DNA from: Anaerolineae bacterium
Lineage (GTDB): Bacteria > Chloroflexota > Anaerolineae > Aggregatilineales > UBA2796
Assembly (NCBI GenBank): GCA_019637615.1
Contig: JAHBVJ010000052.1
Location: 1-35,665 of the forward strand
DNA: 35,665 nt
Direction of reading: 5' to 3'
Under the pieces are notes generated by a model. It ran no database searches, had not been told where the DNA came from, and saw only the letters and a program-made list of their open reading frames with translations. How positions within the stretch are numbered: the stretch's first letter is position 1; the number at the start of each line of letters is the position of its first letter. Below are positions 1-9,453 of the stretch, in pieces. The position numbers were made by a program, and so were the translations under genes.

Positions 1-204
1 AAGCACATCGTCTGGTTTCACTTTTTCAATGGTTAACATAAAGTCATTTCTTGTACTTTTTTCAGCCGGAGAGATCATCCAATTGTAGCGTAGCGAAACG
101 GATAGTTCCCTATCCCAAGGCCACAGTCTGCGCTAACATTTCTGCACACGAATTTGTATTTACGCAGCAATCCGTTTTCAGCAATTTCTTAAAAGGACTT
201 ACCT
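1..204. other. Upstream intergenic segment, no gene recognised
   Basis: This AT-richer stretch precedes the dehydratase gene. I see no convincing -35/-10 pair and no coding sequence with family resemblance. An open frame from about 51 runs through it and into the start of the next gene in another frame, but it has low-complexity, non-protein-like composition. A purine-rich run at 191-197 is the ribosome binding site of the next gene. Confidence 0.5.
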
Positions 205-1365
205 TTGAAAATCTCCAAAGTTACTCCAATGCATCTGGGCACCCCGTGGCGCAATCTGACCTTCGTCAAAGTAGAAACCGATGAAGGCCTCACGGGAGTC
301 GGAGAGGTACGGATCGTCAACCATACCGAAGCGCTAACCGGCTATCTTGAATACGCCGTCCCGCGTTACGTCCTCGGCACCGATCCGTTTGAAGTGGAGA
401 AACTCGTCCACCGCATGATGATCGAGGATTTTGAGCGCGGCAATGACATCACTATGTCCGGCATCGCCATCATCGAAATGGCCTGTTGGGACATCATGGG
501 GCAAGCGCTCGGTCAGCCCGTATATCGACTGCTCGGCGGCGCGGTGCGCGACAAGATCAAGGCTTACGCCAACGGCTGGTACACGGTCGAGCGTTCTGTG
601 GACGAATTCCACGCGGCGGCGAAACGTGCCGTTGCTAAAGGCTATCGAGCGCTCAAGTTCGATCCGTTCGGCGCGGGCTTCTACGAATTGGAATACGCGC
701 AAAAATTGCGCTCTATTGCGCTGGTGGAAGCCGTGCGTGATGCCGTCGGGCCGGAAGTCGAAATCTTGGTCGAGATGCACGGGCGCTTCAACCCCGCGAC
801 GGCTATCGAGATCGCCCGTGAATTAGCCCCCTTCAAGCCGTCATGGTTTGAGGAACCCGTTCCGCCGGATAACCTCGCCGCGCTGAAAAAGGTCATGGAT
901 GCGCTTGCCCCGCTGGGCATTCCCGTGGCGACAGGCGAACGGCTCCACACGACATATGAATTCCGCGAACTGTTCGAACAACAAGCAGCCGATGTGATTC
1001 AGCCGGACATCAGTCATTTCGGCGGCATTTTGCAAACCAAGAAGTTGGCGGCGTGGGCAGAAGCCTACTATATCCTCGTCGCACCGCACAACGTCGGCGG
1101 CACAGTCTCCACGTCGGCAGCGCTACATCTAGCGGCGTGTACACACAACTTTAAGATTCAGGAACATTTCAACGATTTCGCGGACGCTTATGTCAAGGAA
1201 GCCGCGCCCGGATTGCCGGAAGTTGTCGATGGCTACTTCGCCTTGCCTAGCGGGCCGGGCTTGGGCGTAAAGCTGAACGAGGATGTGATCAAGGAGCATC
1301 CCTTCGAGCAAATTCACTTTAATTTGTTTGCCGAAGACTGGCACAAACGTCAGGCGCGGCAATAA
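205..1365 (+). CDS. Enolase-superfamily (mandelate racemase/muconate lactonizing type) sugar-acid dehydratase
   Basis: The 386-residue length is normal for the family. It should abstract a proton alpha to a carboxylate on a Mg2+-bound sugar acid. Galactonate dehydratase-like proteins are the closest type I can name, but the substrate is not proven. Visible landmarks are KFD at 151-153 (KxD base), EMHGR at 190-194, EEP at 216-218, GE at 244-245, QPD with Asp268, PHN with His295 (the Asp-His dyad) and Glu320. The three metal ligands would be Glu190, Glu216 and Glu245; the first is usually Asp in characterised members. The start is TTG at 205, supported by AAAAGGA seven bases upstream and an N-terminus (MKISKV) typical of the family. 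It is followed 17 bp later by the DUF2252 gene, probably co-transcribed. No transporter for a sugar acid lies beside it. Confidence 0.87.
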   Translation: MKISKVTPMHLGTPWRNLTFVKVETDEGLTGVGEVRIVNHTEALTGYLEYAVPRYVLGTDPFEVEKLVHRMMIEDFERGNDITMSGIAIIEMACWDIMGQALGQPVYRLLGGAVRDKIKAYANGWYTVERSVDEFHAAAKRAVAKGYRALKFDPFGAGFYELEYAQKLRSIALVEAVRDAVGPEVEILVEMHGRFNPATAIEIARELAPFKPSWFEEPVPPDNLAALKKVMDALAPLGIPVATGERLHTTYEFRELFEQQAADVIQPDISHFGGILQTKKLAAWAEAYYILVAPHNVGGTVSTSAALHLAACTHNFKIQEHFNDFADAYVKEAAPGLPEVVDGYFALPSGPGLGVKLNEDVIKEHPFEQIHFNLFAEDWHKRQARQ

Positions 1366-1382
1366 AACGAGGGGATAACCTC

Positions 1383-2588
1383 ATGCAATCGGTAGCACAA
1401 CGCATCGTGGAGTTCAACGCGGGGCGAGATCGGGCACTGCTGGCCTATAAATATCGTAAGATGCAGCACGACCCATCCACGTTTTTTCGTGGCACCTGTC
1501 ATCTGTTTTACGAAGACTTGGCAGCCTCCGCGCCCGTCAACGCTGATCCGCTGGTCTGGCTGTGCGGCGATTTGCATTTAGAGAACTTCGGTAGCTACCG
1601 CGATGAAAGCGGTTCGGTGCGCTTCGACATCAACGATTTTGATGATGCGATCCTCGCGCCCTGTACGTGGGATGTCGTGCGGATGGTCACGAGTCTGCTG
1701 GTGGCGGCGCGTACCTTCAAGCTGGATTCCGACAGCGCGGAGGCGCTAGGAAGTAGCTTTCTGGAGGCATATTGCGCGACAATGCAGACAGGTCAACCAA
1801 GCATGTTGGATGCTATCAACCCGCCGACTGTTGTGCAAAAGCTGATGACGGGTGTGCAGGATCGCCGCCCGCGTGATCTGCTCGATGACCGTACCAAGAA
1901 GAAGAAAAAGCGCGACATACGTGAGCTGAAGATCATCGAAGATCGCACGATGAAAGCGCCGCCCGCGAATAAGGCACGCATCATGCAGGCGTTGGAGGAG
2001 TGGCGCACAAAACAAGCCAAGCCGCCGTTTGATACTGTGAGCGACATCGCTCAACGCATCTCCGGCACGGGCAGCCTCGGCTTGGAAAACTACGTCGTGC
2101 TCGTCGAAATGCGCCAGTTAGCGGAACAGTACGCCGTGCTGCACCTTAAACAAGCCGTCGCATCGGCCTTAGCACCGCATGTCAAAGCGGTGCAGCCGAA
2201 CTGGAGTAGTCAGGCGAGACGTGTCATCGGTGCTTACCGACGGTTGCAAGGTGCATCGCCGCTGCTCGTGCCTATCGGGGATGGTGAACATTCCTACGTG
2301 CTGCATGACCTCCAACCAAGCGCAGATCGGGTCGAGTTGAAGAAAGTAGTGGATAAACCCCGCCAACTAAAAGCCTTGATCGCGCTGGCGGGGCAAATCA
2401 CCGCGTGGGATCATCTCCGCAGCGCGGATCATGATGGGGCGGTCAGTGCGCAAGCGCTGATCGACTTCGCCTCGCAGTCCGCGTGGCAAAAGTCGATCAT
2501 GAGTTACGCCAAATCCTACACAAAGCGCGTCGATGCGTATTTTGCTGAGTTCGGCGCAGTCAACGTAGACAAACTTACCAAACCCTGA
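1383..2588 (+). CDS. DUF2252 family protein (kinase/phosphotransferase-like fold)
   Basis: This 401-residue protein matches the uncharacterised DUF2252 family. It opens with the family pattern of a charged N-terminal helix followed by FFRGT (residues 34-38). Two motifs resemble the active site of aminoglycoside phosphotransferase/protein-kinase-like enzymes: GDLHLENFG at 62-70 (like the HGDxxxxN catalytic loop) and DINDFDDA at 82-89 (like the metal-binding DFD). A basic patch of consecutive Lys residues lies near 173-177. The substrate is unknown. A GAGGGG ribosome site precedes the ATG, and the short gap after the dehydratase gene suggests one operon. It ends 11 bp from the convergent propeller gene, with no clear terminator hairpin between them. 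Confidence 0.82.
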   Translation: MQSVAQRIVEFNAGRDRALLAYKYRKMQHDPSTFFRGTCHLFYEDLAASAPVNADPLVWLCGDLHLENFGSYRDESGSVRFDINDFDDAILAPCTWDVVRMVTSLLVAARTFKLDSDSAEALGSSFLEAYCATMQTGQPSMLDAINPPTVVQKLMTGVQDRRPRDLLDDRTKKKKKRDIRELKIIEDRTMKAPPANKARIMQALEEWRTKQAKPPFDTVSDIAQRISGTGSLGLENYVVLVEMRQLAEQYAVLHLKQAVASALAPHVKAVQPNWSSQARRVIGAYRRLQGASPLLVPIGDGEHSYVLHDLQPSADRVELKKVVDKPRQLKALIALAGQITAWDHLRSADHDGAVSAQALIDFASQSAWQKSIMSYAKSYTKRVDAYFAEFGAVNVDKLTKP

Positions 2589-2599
2589 GCGTTCGGTGT

Positions 2600-4909
2600 C
2601 TACGGCAACCCGCTTGGCGACCACATAGGTGACATCACGAAGGGATCTTCGCTGACAATCGGATATTTGTTAGCGCCGTCGGCATCCGCGATGAATATCT
2701 GCGCCTTGCCGACTTCTCCAGCGCTGTAAACAACGTGCCGACTATCTGGCGACCACGACATCCCACCCGATACTTCGCTGGCGATATGATGCAGGTTGCT
2801 GCCATCGGGATCGATCACGAACGCGTCGATCACGCCCTCTGTTTTCGTGAAAAACGCGATATGTTGACCATCTGGTGACCAGACGATTCCATTCAAAGAA
2901 TAGGATCGACCAGCCGCTTCCGTAGCCGTAGCGGACTTTGTCGGGATCGTGAGATTATTCGTCAATGGATGCACCTGACTGCCATCGGCCTGCATGATGT
3001 ACACCTCATCTGAACGGCTGTTGCGACCGCGCCTTGATGAAAACGCGATGGTCTTACCATCCGGCGACCATGTTGGCATTTCATCGCTCCCGGAACTCGT
3101 TAGCGCATGTTCGTCCGTACCATCCGCGTTGATGAGGTAGATGCCGTAATCGCTCTTGTTAAACGCCAGTTGCGTACCGTCCGGCGACCAATCGACGTTG
3201 TAAACTTCATCCTGACCACTGGTAAGCTGCTGCAAATGTGTGCCGTCCACCGCGACAGTGTAAAGCTGCCGATTGCCGTCTTGCTTGGAAATGAACACGA
3301 GTTGCCGACCATCGGGCGACCACGTTAAGCCTCCTTCTGTGCTATCCGTCAAAAGCTGTACATCCGAGCCATCGGCCTTCATGACATACGCGGACAAGCT
3401 CAAAAACGCGGTCTGAGGGAAGATGATAAACGCGATATGACTGCCATCCGGTGACCAGAGGACGTCACTGTACAACCCTTTGAGGGTGCTCAACTGGTGG
3501 ATATTTTTCCCATTCGTATCCATTAGGAAGATCTGCCAACCCGCTTGGTCATTGGCGGTCACAAACGCGATCTTTTCATTGGGAACCGCCGTCGCCAAGA
3601 AAACCGTTGGCGATGGTGACGGCGTGATGTGGCTGGCAGTTGCCGTCAAAATCTCCGGAGGTCGCGCAGTTGGTGGGTTGCATCCTTCTTTAAGCTTATA
3701 CGAAAACGTTCCTACGATTGCCAGCAAGCGCGCCTCGTACTGTGCCATTTCTCCTTCCGGCGCAAAGGCCAGCAGCCCTGCGATATTCCCGTTGCCCAGA
3801 TCGATATCGATCAGCAGCACATCTTGGTGGGGTTGATGCAGCCGCAGCAAAACGACATCCTTGCCATTGATGCTGGTGCGCTCAGGCTCAGAAAACGTGA
3901 TCCCCGCTGCGGCGTATTGCTCTCGCTGCTTCTGCGTGCTCGGCAACTGCTTCTGCACGACAGCGAGCGCGGTCACCCCCTCTGGATTGGCTTTGCAGTC
4001 TACAACATCCTTCCAATCTTTGATCAACGCCATATTCGAGGCCGGATCAACGATGGCGGCTTGCATCTGCCCCGGCTTTAGATCGCGTTGGTTCAACGGT
4101 GTGTTTGTGGTCTGGAGCACGGGGCCAAACGATAACACGTACCAATCGTCAGGATAATTGAACGTGATCTCGCCCATCTGCCACCCACCAACGACGCCGG
4201 TGAACGTTTTGGGGAGATCGCCGCTGCTGGTGGTGGGCGTTGCCAGCGGCGAGTAGCGTACCGTATCCGCGATAGCCAGCACCGTAGATTGGTAGCGACT
4301 CAGGAGTTCCGCACCTCCGTAAAGCCACGGCGATGCAGTAAGTGTGACAACATGAGCATCATCTACCTCGATATACACCATCATCATAGCAAACTCGCTC
4401 CCCGCGACGACACTTGAAGTCGTTCCCCAAGCGGCGGGTCGTCCGTTCACCTCGAAATTGACAACGGATATATCTTGCGTTGCTGTGGCGACTGTACTAG
4501 ATGTTCCTGATGATGGCGTCAGTGTCGCGTTTGCCATACCTGACATAAATGCGGAGCTTGCATTACTCAACGCTATACTCGCTCTTACCATCTCCTGAGG
4601 CGTGCTGCCATAGCCCATCATACTAAGTTCGGACACAGGGATCGCTGGCGAAATTTCGATCCGCAGCGCGGTTTTACTTTCAAATCGGGTTTCTGGCGCT
4701 TCATTCCCAAGCACCACGCGACCATCGCCAAGCGCTTCCACACTCCACTCAGCCGGATACCGGAACGTCAAACTGCCATCCGATGATGTGTATGTTTTTG
4801 AAAGTTCAACGCCATCTTGAAGATGAGGAAACGCCAAGGCGGTGATCAAACCACCCACGAGGAGCGCGAAAAGCGACATCACCGAGAGGAACAATCGCCG
4901 TCGGAGCAT
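2600..4909 (-). CDS. Exported protein: two YPxxW (PsbP/DUF1795-like) domains plus TolB-type beta-propeller
   Basis: The 769-residue protein starts with a basic stretch and one hydrophobic segment (about 2-27), either a signal peptide or membrane anchor. Residues about 40-225 and 240-415 each begin with a TFxYPxxW-type motif (FRYPAEW; FNYPDDW), which suggests a tandem PsbP/DUF1795-like fold. After a Pro/Thr-rich linker (about 415-440), the C-terminal 330 residues carry seven WSPDG-like blades, as in TolB/PD40 propellers (LWSPDG, TWSPDG, DWSPDG, TWSPDG, VWSPDG, SWSPDS, MWSPSG). A role in extracytoplasmic binding is likely; no catalytic motif is visible. It lies downstream of the sensor kinase on the same strand with a 243-bp gap, so it probably has its own promoter. 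The domain call for the N-terminal half is from motif spacing only. Confidence 0.75.
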   Translation of the reverse strand: MLRRRLFLSVMSLFALLVGGLITALAFPHLQDGVELSKTYTSSDGSLTFRYPAEWSVEALGDGRVVLGNEAPETRFESKTALRIEISPAIPVSELSMMGYGSTPQEMVRASIALSNASSAFMSGMANATLTPSSGTSSTVATATQDISVVNFEVNGRPAAWGTTSSVVAGSEFAMMMVYIEVDDAHVVTLTASPWLYGGAELLSRYQSTVLAIADTVRYSPLATPTTSSGDLPKTFTGVVGGWQMGEITFNYPDDWYVLSFGPVLQTTNTPLNQRDLKPGQMQAAIVDPASNMALIKDWKDVVDCKANPEGVTALAVVQKQLPSTQKQREQYAAAGITFSEPERTSINGKDVVLLRLHQPHQDVLLIDIDLGNGNIAGLLAFAPEGEMAQYEARLLAIVGTFSYKLKEGCNPPTARPPEILTATASHITPSPSPTVFLATAVPNEKIAFVTANDQAGWQIFLMDTNGKNIHQLSTLKGLYSDVLWSPDGSHIAFIIFPQTAFLSLSAYVMKADGSDVQLLTDSTEGGLTWSPDGRQLVFISKQDGNRQLYTVAVDGTHLQQLTSGQDEVYNVDWSPDGTQLAFNKSDYGIYLINADGTDEHALTSSGSDEMPTWSPDGKTIAFSSRRGRNSRSDEVYIMQADGSQVHPLTNNLTIPTKSATATEAAGRSYSLNGIVWSPDGQHIAFFTKTEGVIDAFVIDPDGSNLHHIASEVSGGMSWSPDSRHVVYSAGEVGKAQIFIADADGANKYPIVSEDPFVMSPMWSPSGLP

Positions 4910-5152
4910 ACTGTGTTCTCCATCATGACGATGTGACCTGCACGCTATAGATTAAGCCAAAAGAAGTTAAGTCAGCCACACCATTTCATGAATAAGTTAA
5001 ATATGCCTTCAGTGTATCACCGTGCGTGCGTGACCTCCGTCACGGATAAATACCAATTCGACACGGCACCTGCTGCTCCCTCGGCCATCTCTCATAGATC
5101 GAGATCACGGGACTAACCTCTGTGTAGTGCTCAACTCAAATTTGTCGGTTGA
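4910..5152. other. Intergenic region with a short inverted repeat
   Basis: This gap lies between the sensor kinase (ending at 5153) and the propeller gene (starting at 4909), both on the minus strand. The only structure I can support is a 6-bp inverted repeat, CGTGAC-CTCC-GTCACG at 5029-5044. It is 120 bp upstream of the propeller gene and could be an operator or weak hairpin. No T-tract follows it and no clear promoter is visible. Confidence 0.35.
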
Positions 5153-8100
5153 TTACGGCGTATCCTTTTGCCATGCAGGTAGTATGACACTAAAAGTGCT
5201 GCCCTTGCCCACTTCGCTTTCAACTTCGATGCTACCATCGTGTATCTCGATAATTTTCTGGGCGATTGGCAACCCTAACCCGAAACCCGGTGTCGTGTGA
5301 ACCTCATCCCGCCGCCAGAATGTCTCAAAAATGTGAGCTAAGTTAGCTTCTGAAATGCCTGATCCCGTATCGCAGATCACGACTCGAATGTTGCCGTCTT
5401 CTTGTCGCGCCGTGATGGTGATACTACCCTCTGGTGGGGTAAAACGATAAGCATTATCCAGAAGCTGGACAAATACTTCTACCAAATCATCCAGATCGCC
5501 CATCACGGCGGACAATTCAGTCTGTTTTTCATAGCGGAGTGGGGGATTCTCTCCGTAACTGCTCATCATCTCGCCGCAGGTCGCTTTGATAATCATGTCG
5601 AGATCAACCGGCATACGCGGCAAAGCGACGGCGCTTTGGAGTGTCGCCATCTTCAGCAGCATATCCACCAGTTTTGCCATGCGCCGCACTTGCTTGTCGA
5701 TGGTGCTGGCCTTGTCCCTGCGCTTCTCAGGCTCATCCAAAAGTGCCATTAAGAAGGTATTGGTGTTGATCACCGATAGGGGCGTTCTGAATTCGTGAGC
5801 CGCGTTCTGGATGAATTGCGTTAGCAGTTGGGTGCGCTCTCGTTCCAACATCAATTCGATCTCACGCTGCCGTGCCTTCTGGCGTTCGGTGATGTTGCGT
5901 ATAATGGTGAGCACTTCATCCTCTCCGGCGATGACCATGCGCGCCTCATAACTCACCACTTGACCGTTGATCGGCAAGGCATATTCATATTTCTGCTCCT
6001 CGCCCGTCTGCCAGATTTGCTCGGCAAGTTCGAGATGGTGTTCCGCGATGTTCGACGGCAAGACCTCTTTGATGTTGCGCCCTAAAAACTGCTCCGGTGG
6101 GACGAGTAGTTCGGACGGATTTACGGCATGATAATCTAGATAGGTGCCGTCGCGGTGGTTACGGAACACCATATCCGGGATCGCGCTCAATAAAGCCCGC
6201 TGCCGTGCCTCGTTCTGTCGCAGGACTTCTTCAGCTTGTTTACGGGCGATCAAGTGCCCAAAAATGCTGCCTAGCACTGACACCAATTCTGTTTCATGCA
6301 AACGTGCAGGCCGATGCTTCACGAAGTTATCCATGACGAGGTAGCCAAGCGTGTTATGCCCATTCCAGAGCGCCGTCGCTGCTTTCCAGCCTGTGCCTAC
6401 CTGCTTGCCGTTATCGTAGATAGCCTCATTCTCCCAAAATCGAACATGGTTGCGCGCGTTGAGAATGTTCATCGTCCAATGGTCGGCTGTGATCGTTTCT
6501 TGGTAGTAATGCTCGTCGCGAATAGTCCCATCGGGCGCAATGCCATAGGTGCCATGAAGGCGGGTTCCGCCATGATCTAATACAAACAACCCGATGCGGT
6601 CAACGCCAAGTCGCTGTCGGGTCATCTCGACCATGTTGAGATACAGCGCATCGAGATTCTCGATCTCGCTCAGTTCGAGATGGAGTCTTTGTAGCGCTCG
6701 CATATCTTCAAGGAACGTGGTTTGTAGCGTTTCTACCTGCTTGCGATCCGTAATATCGCTGGCGATGCCTTCCAGACGCACAGGCATTCCTGCCTGATCT
6801 TTCACCGCCCAAGCCCGATCAAGGATCCATCGGATCGATCCATCTGGACGGACAATACGATATTCCCGCTCTTGGGAACCTTGTTGCAAAACAAGGCGCT
6901 GAAAATCACGCACGCATTCGACATCATCGGGGTGTATGCACTTCAACCACAGATTGTCGTCCTCATCGAAATCAGCCGCCGCCCTGCCGGAAATGCGCTC
7001 AACCGCCGGATTTAGATAGCGCATCCGGTTTTGCGGCAGTTCTATCGACCAGACAATATCGCCCATGTTATGGAGTACGCTGCGCTGGCGCTCTTCATTC
7101 TGGCGCAGGGCTTCTTCGGCCTGTTTGCGTGCGGTGACATCCAGAATAATCGAAAATAGGGCTTCCTTTTCTTTGATGATAACGGGGCCGGAAAAGACCT
7201 CGACATCGCGAACCTCGCCGCTGGCAAGTCGGTGTTGGAAGTAAAAGACCCGTTCTTGCCCATTACGCACATGCTCAATTTCCTGTGTGACTGCGGGTTC
7301 CGACAGGATATTGATGTCATGAATGCGCATGGATCGCAGGGTGTCCAGCGGATAGCCATAAAATTCGGCGGCGGCGCTGTTTGCATCCATAATAAACCCC
7401 GTTTCAGGGTCAATCAGCAGTTTCACCGCGCGGTTATCTTCAAACATGCTGCGGTAACGCGCTTCACTCTCGCGCAAGGCGAGTTCGGCCTGTTGGCGCT
7501 CCGTGATGTCTTGTTTGATAGCCACAAAGTGCGTGATGCTGCCTGTCTCGTCCTTTACAGGCGTGATCGTCTGTTCTTCCGTGTAAATGCTGCCATCTTT
7601 ACGACGGTTAATCACCTGACCGCGCCAGATTTTCCCGGAGAGCATGGTATTCCACATGGTTCGATAAAAGGCCGAGTCATGCTTGCCAGATTTCACCGAT
7701 TCCCGTGGATTCTTGCCGTATATTTCTTCTGGTGTATACCCTGTCAAGCGTGTATACGCCGGATTACTCCATTCGATCAACCCTTTGCGATCAGTGATCA
7801 TGATGGCATTATCGGCGGCCTCAAGTGCCGCGCTTTGTAAGCGTAATTGACGTTCTTTTTGTTTGCGTTCGGTGATGTCTCTTACTACGCTTTGGATGTG
7901 TATTGGCCTACCATCAAGATCGCGTACGAGTTCGACGTTTATCTCGACAGGAATTTGCGTACCATCTTTCTTGCGGAAATTTCTGTCGAAGACAGGGATA
8001 TGCTCACCGGCTAATAGTCGCTCGTGGATTTGGACGCTTTTATCGATCTCAGTCGATAATTCTTTGAAAGAAAGCTGTTGAAGTTCTTCCATCGTATAGC

Positions 8101-9193
8101 CGAGCAACTCTGCTGCGCGGCGGTTAACTTCTAAGTGGTTGCCCTTCAAGTCAAGGATAAACACCGCGTCGTGAGCCTGTTCAAATAAGGCATGATAACG
8201 ATGCTCTGCTTCGCGCAGCGCCTGAGCGTTCTTTTTCCGCTGGGTGATGTCGGTAAACGAGATGACGACGGCATAAGCTAACATTTCGCCCGGATGCGTC
8301 AACGGTTGGGCATTGATCGAAATCCACCGCAGTTCGCCGTCAGGCCGATGTATCCCCATTGTCGTTTCAAACGAAGGTTGTCCTGTTTTCAGCGTGAGGT
8401 TCGCCGGATGCATGGCGTCCTCAAACGGCGATCCATCTTCATGGATCGCGCTCCATCGTATATCAAGCGTCGTACGCCCGATCATTTGATCCGCCGTCAG
8501 CCCCAGAATGCGTTCTGCGGCGGCGTTGCAAGCTTGGATACTGCCATCCCGCGCCAGCAATACGATGCCTTCCGAGATTGCTGAAATCGCTGAACGATAG
8601 CGTTGTTCGCTCTCCGCCAATTGACGTCTATATCGGCGGTTAAGCACCGCGCTCACTGCCCCCAGTGAGGAAATGATCACAAAGAACACGAGATACGAAT
8701 AGGCAAAGGCAAACGGGACATCCGGCAAAAAGAAGAAAATCCCGATGATCGCCAGACTCAGGCCGACCAACAACAGGGTCAGCTTCCCACGGAAAAACAG
8801 ATTACTGATCACCACAGCGACGAGTAGATATTTGAGCGCCAGCATTCGTGCAATGATCAGACCGGGAGCCGTTATCAGCGTTGCAATGACGAGTACGGGG
8901 ATGGAATAAATCAGGATCAGCGCGCCCAATTCATAGCGGCGCGTGCGGCTCAGACCATAAACGACGATGAAAGTCACCGTGATACCGATGGCAATCGGCA
9001 AGGCCGCCACAAACTCCCGCGACGTAAGCACCCAGATGGGCATGATAACTACGGAAAACGTAAGCAGGGCAACTAGCAGCGCCGCCAACAACCGCGCACG
9101 ATAGCGTCGTTCCTCTTCTTGAATTTGGGAAGAGGGTCGCGTAAGTCGCTCTAGTAATCGTTTCAAGGCCATCAATCGGGTTGTGATAAACAT
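5153..9193 (-). CDS. Membrane hybrid-input sensor histidine kinase with six PAS and one GAF domain
   Basis: This 1346-residue kinase is much longer than typical. Residues about 25-185 hold six or seven hydrophobic helices. These are followed by PAS domains at about 197-320, 330-440, 447-565, 580-690 and 700-815, a GAF domain at about 840-990, and a sixth PAS at about 1000-1110. The HisKA domain has the H-box AAHEFRTPL with phospho-acceptor His1133. The HATPase domain (about 1230-1340) shows the N-box (LLDNAYRF), DTGSGIS, an F-box and the GFGLGLPIA G-box, so it should be active. Several PAS domains end in the PAC-type DITERK/DITER sequence. No receiver domain or response regulator gene adjoins it, so it is an orphan kinase. 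ATG at 9193 has AAAGG nine bases upstream; Met8 is an alternative start. The signal sensed cannot be told. Confidence 0.93.
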   Translation of the reverse strand: MFITTRLMALKRLLERLTRPSSQIQEEERRYRARLLAALLVALLTFSVVIMPIWVLTSREFVAALPIAIGITVTFIVVYGLSRTRRYELGALILIYSIPVLVIATLITAPGLIIARMLALKYLLVAVVISNLFFRGKLTLLLVGLSLAIIGIFFFLPDVPFAFAYSYLVFFVIISSLGAVSAVLNRRYRRQLAESEQRYRSAISAISEGIVLLARDGSIQACNAAAERILGLTADQMIGRTTLDIRWSAIHEDGSPFEDAMHPANLTLKTGQPSFETTMGIHRPDGELRWISINAQPLTHPGEMLAYAVVISFTDITQRKKNAQALREAEHRYHALFEQAHDAVFILDLKGNHLEVNRRAAELLGYTMEELQQLSFKELSTEIDKSVQIHERLLAGEHIPVFDRNFRKKDGTQIPVEINVELVRDLDGRPIHIQSVVRDITERKQKERQLRLQSAALEAADNAIMITDRKGLIEWSNPAYTRLTGYTPEEIYGKNPRESVKSGKHDSAFYRTMWNTMLSGKIWRGQVINRRKDGSIYTEEQTITPVKDETGSITHFVAIKQDITERQQAELALRESEARYRSMFEDNRAVKLLIDPETGFIMDANSAAAEFYGYPLDTLRSMRIHDINILSEPAVTQEIEHVRNGQERVFYFQHRLASGEVRDVEVFSGPVIIKEKEALFSIILDVTARKQAEEALRQNEERQRSVLHNMGDIVWSIELPQNRMRYLNPAVERISGRAAADFDEDDNLWLKCIHPDDVECVRDFQRLVLQQGSQEREYRIVRPDGSIRWILDRAWAVKDQAGMPVRLEGIASDITDRKQVETLQTTFLEDMRALQRLHLELSEIENLDALYLNMVEMTRQRLGVDRIGLFVLDHGGTRLHGTYGIAPDGTIRDEHYYQETITADHWTMNILNARNHVRFWENEAIYDNGKQVGTGWKAATALWNGHNTLGYLVMDNFVKHRPARLHETELVSVLGSIFGHLIARKQAEEVLRQNEARQRALLSAIPDMVFRNHRDGTYLDYHAVNPSELLVPPEQFLGRNIKEVLPSNIAEHHLELAEQIWQTGEEQKYEYALPINGQVVSYEARMVIAGEDEVLTIIRNITERQKARQREIELMLERERTQLLTQFIQNAAHEFRTPLSVINTNTFLMALLDEPEKRRDKASTIDKQVRRMAKLVDMLLKMATLQSAVALPRMPVDLDMIIKATCGEMMSSYGENPPLRYEKQTELSAVMGDLDDLVEVFVQLLDNAYRFTPPEGSITITARQEDGNIRVVICDTGSGISEANLAHIFETFWRRDEVHTTPGFGLGLPIAQKIIEIHDGSIEVESEVGKGSTFSVILPAWQKDTP

Positions 9194-9305
9194 GGAATTA
9201 TGCCTTTGATGGAGTATGAGGCCACATGTCTATAACTGAGTTGCGTATCCAAACTAGCCAGCTTACTTGAGAGTATTGACATTGTACTACTAGAACGATC
9301 GTCAG

Positions 9306-9334
9306 TTCACGTCCCGCCATAGGTGGGACGTGAA
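9306..9334. other. Strong hairpin, 13-bp stem with 3-nt loop
   Basis: The arms TTCACGTCCCGCC and GGTGGGACGTGAA pair over 13 positions (one G-T wobble) around the loop ATA. It lies in the 260-bp gap downstream of the GNAT gene and upstream of the sensor kinase. It may end or protect the 3' end of the muropeptide operon transcript, but no T-run follows on either strand. It could therefore instead be a protein-binding site. Confidence 0.45.
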
Positions 9335-9453
9335 AACGCGGCTCAAACTGTCTTTCCTCATTTTGATTGGAAAAGTATCCACTAAATCATGAAATAATGG
9401 CGAGATTTGTTGCTACTTTGGAATACACCGTGCGTCAGCCGCTGTCGGGGCAT

